64,000 bases of DNA from Blastococcus sp. TF02A-35 (GTDB lineage Bacteria; Actinomycetota; Actinomycetes; Mycobacteriales; Geodermatophilaceae), in NCBI RefSeq assembly GCF_004571075.1, contig NZ_SPQP01000004.1:95610-159609 (forward strand), given 5' to 3'. The notes under the pieces are model-generated. The model saw only the letters and a program-made list of their open reading frames with translations, did no database searches and was not told the origin of the DNA. The translations under genes and the position numbers were made by a program. Positions 60,704 to 64,000 of the stretch are shown piece after piece (positions within the stretch are counted from its first letter, which is position 1; each line of letters begins with the position of its first letter).

Positions 60704-61720
60704 ATGGACCTGCAGACCGTCTGGTTCGCCGCCGTCGCCGTCCTCTGGATCGGCTTCCTGCTCCTGGAGGGCTTCGACTTCGGCGTCGCCGCCCTGCTGC
60801 CCGTGCTCGGCCGCCGCACCGCCGACCGGCACCTGATGCTGCGCAGCATCGGCCCGCTGTGGGACGGCAACGAGGTCTGGCTGATCACCGCGGTCGGTGC
60901 GGTGTTCGCCGCCTTCCCCGGCTGGTACGCCAGCTGGCTGCCGGCGCTCTACCTCCCGTTCGTGCTGGTGCTCTTCGGCCTGATCATCCGGGCCGTCGCC
61001 TTCGAGTGGCGGCACTCCCACCACACCGAGCAGTGGGACGCCACGTGGACCCGGGTGATCGTCGCCGGCTCGCTGATCGCCTCGCTCGGCATCGGCGCCG
61101 CCCTCGGCGCGACCACCCTCGGCCTGCCGATCGACGACGACGGCAACCGCGTGGGCGGCGCGTTCTCCGGGCTCGGCTGGCCGGCGCTGCTCGGCGCCGT
61201 CGCGGTGCTGGCGTACTCGACGGTGCACGGCGCGCTGTTCCTCGCGCTCAAGGTCGACGGCGACGTGCGCGAGCGCGCCCGGGCCTTCGCCGTCCGGTGG
61301 TCGCCGCTGGCCGCGCTGCCCCTGCTCGCCTGGGCCGGGGTCACGCACCTGCGGTACGGCACGCCGGCCACCGCGGTGCTCTGGCTCGTCGCCGCCCTGG
61401 CCGTGGTCGTGGCCTGGGCGCGGATCCGGGTCGGCCGCGAGGGGCAGGCCTTCGCGGCGTGGGGCGCGATGCTGGTCGCCGCCGCCGCGACGATCTTCGG
61501 GGCGGCCTACCCCGTCGTCGTCCCGTCCACCATCGACGCCGCCTTCGACCTCACTGTCGCCGACGCGTCGGTCAGCGACTACACCCTCACGGTCATGACC
61601 TGGGCCGCGGGCTTCGGCCTCCCCGTGGTCCTCGGCTACCAGGCCTGGACCTACTGGGTGTTCCGCGAGCGCCTGACCGCCGACCCGGTCCACGAGGAGC
61701 ACGAAGAAGTCCCGGCATGA
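60704..61720 (+). CDS. cydB: Cytochrome bd ubiquinol oxidase subunit II
   Basis: A 338-residue membrane protein with about eight to nine helices, partner of CydA. It has WIGFLLLEGFDFGVAALLPV at the N-terminus, RSIGPLWDGNEVWLITAVGA, FPGWYASWLPALYLPFVLVL and AFEWRH, all standard for CydB. ATG 60704 begins 15 bases after the cydA stop. It ends with an ATGA overlap into the ABC exporter gene. Confidence 0.97.
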   Translation: MDLQTVWFAAVAVLWIGFLLLEGFDFGVAALLPVLGRRTADRHLMLRSIGPLWDGNEVWLITAVGAVFAAFPGWYASWLPALYLPFVLVLFGLIIRAVAFEWRHSHHTEQWDATWTRVIVAGSLIASLGIGAALGATTLGLPIDDDGNRVGGAFSGLGWPALLGAVAVLAYSTVHGALFLALKVDGDVRERARAFAVRWSPLAALPLLAWAGVTHLRYGTPATAVLWLVAALAVVVAWARIRVGREGQAFAAWGAMLVAAAATIFGAAYPVVVPSTIDAAFDLTVADASVSDYTLTVMTWAAGFGLPVVLGYQAWTYWVFRERLTADPVHEEHEEVPA

Positions 61721-63885
61721 GGGCCGACATGGCCACTTCGGCCCCTCGGGGGCGGGGGCCGCTGGGCGCGCTCGCCGGCGTCCCCGGGCTGAGCGGTGCG
61801 CTCGTCCGCGCCGCGCTCGCCGCCCTGGCGCAGGCAGGCGGCCTGGTCCTCCTCGCCGCAGGCCTGGCGCACGCGGTGGCCCGCGCGGCCGGCATGGCCG
61901 AGGGCCCGCCGGCCACCCCGCTCGTCCTGGCCGCCGCCGGTGCCGCCCTGCGCGCCGCCGCCGGCGCCGTCGGGGAGGCGGTCGCCGCCCGGGACGCCCG
62001 CCGCGCGGAGGACGTGCTGCGCCGTGCCCTGCTCGACCGGCTGGTGTCCTCCCCGGCCGCGGTGGGCGCGGCGGGTGGCCCCGGCCCGGCCGCGGTGCTG
62101 GCCACCACCCGGCTGCACGACCTCGGCCCCGCGCTCGCCGGCTACCTGCCCGCGCTCGCGCAGACCGTCGTCGTCCCGCCGGCGCTGCTCCTCGTGCTGG
62201 CATTCACCGACCTGCTCTCCGCGGTCCTGGTCGCGGTGACGCTGCCGCTGGTGCCGCTGTTCATGGTGCTGGTGGGCCGGCACACCCGGACGGCGACGGC
62301 GGGCTCCGCGCGGGCCCTGGACCGGATCGCCGCGCACGTCGCCGAGCTGGTGCGGGGGCTGCCGGTGCTGGTCGGGCTGGGCCGCGCCGCCGAGCAGACC
62401 GCGGCGCTGGCCGCGCTCGGCGAGGGCCACCGCACCCGCGCCCTGGCCACCCTGCGGGTCGCGTTCCTCTCCGCGCTGGTGCTGGAGCTGGTCGCCACCC
62501 TCTCGGTCGCCCTGGTCGCCGTCACCGTCGGCATCCGGCTGGCCGAGGGGCACATGGCGCTTCCCCTCGGCCTGACCGCTCTCCTGCTGGCCCCGGAGGC
62601 GTTCGCCCCGCTGCGGGCGCTGGGCTCGGCGCACCACGCCTCGGAGGACGCGGCGCTGGCCGCCGCCGAGGCGCGGGCGGTGCTGTCCGCGCCCGCCCCG
62701 GCCCCCGCCGCCCGGCCGGTGCACGACGACCCGCGCGGGGCCGACGTCGCCGTCTCGGGGCTCACGGTCTCCTACCCCGGCCGGGCCGTCGCCGCGCTGC
62801 CCCCGACCGACCTGGTCGTCCGCCCGGGCGAGCTCCTGGTGCTGCGCGGCGCGAGCGGGTCGGGCAAGTCGACCCTCCTCGCCGCGCTCGCCGGCCTGAC
62901 CGGCCCCGAGGCGCGGGTCGGCGGCTCGGTGACCGGGGCGGGCGCCGTCGCGGTCGTCCCGCAGTTCCCCCGCACCACCGGCGCCACCGTCGCCGACGAG
63001 CTGCGGCGGCACGCCGCGTCCGACCCCGGCCTCGACGAGGTCGCCGGGGAGGCGTTCGTGATCGAGGCGCTGGCCCGGGTGGGCGCCGAGGAGCTCGCCG
63101 GCCGCTCGCCGCACTCCCTCTCCCCCGGCGAGCTGCAGCGGGTGGCCCTGGCGCGGGCGCTGGTTCGCCTCCGCCGAGGCGCGGGCCTCCTGCTGCTCGA
63201 CGAGCCGACCGCGCACCTGGACGACGCCGCGCGGGACCGGGTCGCCGCCGTGCTGGCCGCGCTCCGCGGGACGGTGACGACGGTGCTGGTCACCCACGAC
63301 CCCGCGCTCGCGGCCCTGGCCGACCGCACCGTCGACCTGCCGGCCCCCCACCTCCCCGGCCCGCCGCCGCCGGCCGCGCCGGTGCTCGCCGCCGCGGGTC
63401 CGCAGGAGCCGCCGCTCACTCCGGCCGACGCCGTGCCCGCGCCGGTGGCGGGCACGATGCGCCGGGCCGTCGCCGCCGGCGCGCTCTCGGCGGGGGCGGG
63501 CATCGCCCTGACCGCCGTCTCCGGGTGGCTGATCGTCCGGGCCGCCGAGATGCCACCCGTGCTGACCCTGCTGGTCGCCACCGCCGGCGTGCGCTTCTTC
63601 GGGATCGCCCGCGCGGTCCTGCGCTGGCTGGAGCGCCTGGTCGCGCACGACGCCGCGTTCCGGCAGGCCGCGGCGCTGCGGGTGCGGGTGTGGAGCGCGC
63701 TGGCCGCGCAGGGGCTGGCCGCCGACCGGACCCCCGGCTCGGCGCTGGCGCGGGTCGTCGGCGACGTCGGGGTCGTGCAGGACCTGACGGTGCGGGTGCG
63801 CCCGCCGGTCGCCGTCGCGGCGGTCGTCACCGTGCTCACCGCCGCGGCGCTCGTGCTGGTGGACCCGGCCGCCGGGACCCGCTGA
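61717..63885 (+). CDS. cydD: CydD-CydC fusion (thiol reductant ABC exporter), ending early in the CydC part
   Basis: A 722-residue ABC exporter needed for cytochrome bd assembly. Residues about 15-310 are the CydD membrane domain; about 335-555 the ATPase with ASGSGKSTLLAALAGLTG, LSPGELQRVALARAL and LLLLDEPTAHLDDAARDRV. After a Pro/Ala linker a second membrane domain of CydC type begins (GTMRRAVAAGALSAGAGIAL, ATAGVRFFGIARAVLRWLER). It stops at TGA 63883-63885 after VDPAAGTR, only about 140 residues into CydC, so the rest of that membrane domain and its ATPase are missing here. A frameshift, deletion or sequence error near 63870 is possible. Confidence 0.85.
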   Translation: MRADMATSAPRGRGPLGALAGVPGLSGALVRAALAALAQAGGLVLLAAGLAHAVARAAGMAEGPPATPLVLAAAGAALRAAAGAVGEAVAARDARRAEDVLRRALLDRLVSSPAAVGAAGGPGPAAVLATTRLHDLGPALAGYLPALAQTVVVPPALLLVLAFTDLLSAVLVAVTLPLVPLFMVLVGRHTRTATAGSARALDRIAAHVAELVRGLPVLVGLGRAAEQTAALAALGEGHRTRALATLRVAFLSALVLELVATLSVALVAVTVGIRLAEGHMALPLGLTALLLAPEAFAPLRALGSAHHASEDAALAAAEARAVLSAPAPAPAARPVHDDPRGADVAVSGLTVSYPGRAVAALPPTDLVVRPGELLVLRGASGSGKSTLLAALAGLTGPEARVGGSVTGAGAVAVVPQFPRTTGATVADELRRHAASDPGLDEVAGEAFVIEALARVGAEELAGRSPHSLSPGELQRVALARALVRLRRGAGLLLLDEPTAHLDDAARDRVAAVLAALRGTVTTVLVTHDPALAALADRTVDLPAPHLPGPPPPAAPVLAAAGPQEPPLTPADAVPAPVAGTMRRAVAAGALSAGAGIALTAVSGWLIVRAAEMPPVLTLLVATAGVRFFGIARAVLRWLERLVAHDAAFRQAAALRVRVWSALAAQGLAADRTPGSALARVVGDVGVVQDLTVRVRPPVAVAAVVTVLTAAALVLVDPAAGTR

Positions 63886-64000
63886 CGGCGGTCCCCTCCG
63901 CGCTGGACGCGGTGGCGCCGGAGCACCGGGACAGGTGGGCCGTGGTCCTGGCACCCGGCTGGACACCCGCGGACGCGACGGAGTCGAACGGCGCGGTGTG
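63886..64000. other. Window end after the early CydC stop
   Basis: In the frame beginning at 63874 the strand stays open to the window end and reads AVPSALDAVAPEHRDRWAVV, then LAPGWTPADATESNGAV, which does not look like CydC. In the CydD frame the TGA ends translation. I cannot tell whether this is another gene, a rearrangement junction or a frameshifted remnant. Confidence 0.4.

Noticed and set aside
58628..62203. Long open frame on the minus strand through cydAB and cydD (about 1190 codons)
   Set aside because: Only the last 117 codons (the BlaI-like gene) have a protein family; the rest is an antisense shadow caused by high GC at third codon positions of cydA, cydB and cydD.
61651..63966. 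Antisense frame opposite the CydDC gene
   Set aside because: No motif, and it lies opposite a clear ABC ATPase.

Overview
The window is a very GC-rich (roughly 74-75 %) stretch of an actinobacterial chromosome. GTG starts, leaderless promoters and gene content are all actinobacterial. My best guess is Geodermatophilaceae (Blastococcus/Geodermatophilus/Modestobacter type); this is inferred from gene order and a dispersed hairpin repeat and was not checked against a database. From about 6 to 39 kb the order follows the Mycobacterium tuberculosis Rv2682c-Rv2711 block as I recall it: dxs, an RNA methyltransferase, an APC permease, two TrkA proteins (ceoB/ceoC), DUF3159, an OB-fold protein, DUF3710, dut, DUF4193, cei, suhB, ppgK, sigA, DUF3039, DUF3099, dtd, sigB, ideR.

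Region by region. 1-2.5 kb: a minus-strand xylose-type ABC importer, with the permease cut by the window edge. 2.7-6 kb: a fadA-fadB beta-oxidation pair. 6-8.3 kb: dxs translationally coupled to a thiamine-binding protein. 8.4-14 kb: a small gene behind a LexA box, DUF4177, a TrmA-type methyltransferase, and an APC permease divergent from two TrkA subunits. 14-27.4 kb: conserved actinobacterial housekeeping genes including dut, suhB, ppgK, sigA, a VanW-domain protein and a YihY/BrkB protein. 27.5-32.6 kb: DUF3099, an HhH-GPD protein, TetR/DUF4188 and a large secreted GH10 xylanase; the last three look inserted into the conserved block. 32.8-39.4 kb: dtd, sigB, an acetyltransferase/acyl-CoA-ligase-like enzyme overlapping acuC deacetylase, and ideR. 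39.4-43.8 kb: an S9 peptidase and small conserved genes. 43.9-48.8 kb: a tightly coupled operon of GT4, methyltransferase, (alpha/alpha)6-barrel protein and two tandem GT2 enzymes, whose product is unknown. It faces a minus operon of STAS, YibE/F, methyltransferase and DksA-type genes. 51.7-56.4 kb: hsp20-merR, then a copper operon (csoR-copZ-His-rich secreted protein-copA). 56.4-57.3 kb: a lower-GC orphan gene. 57.7-64 kb: blaR1/blaI-like genes divergent from cydAB and a CydD-CydC fusion that ends early.

How the parts work together: xylanase and xylose-type importer could form one utilisation route. BlaI with two matched operators probably controls cytochrome bd. CsoR with an operator at the end of merR controls copper export. 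AcuC and the acetyltransferase form an acylation/deacylation pair. At least a dozen start codons sit 6-7 nt behind a TANNNT-like -10 hexamer, so leaderless transcription is common here and helps to fix starts. No tRNA, rRNA, CRISPR array or insertion sequence was seen.
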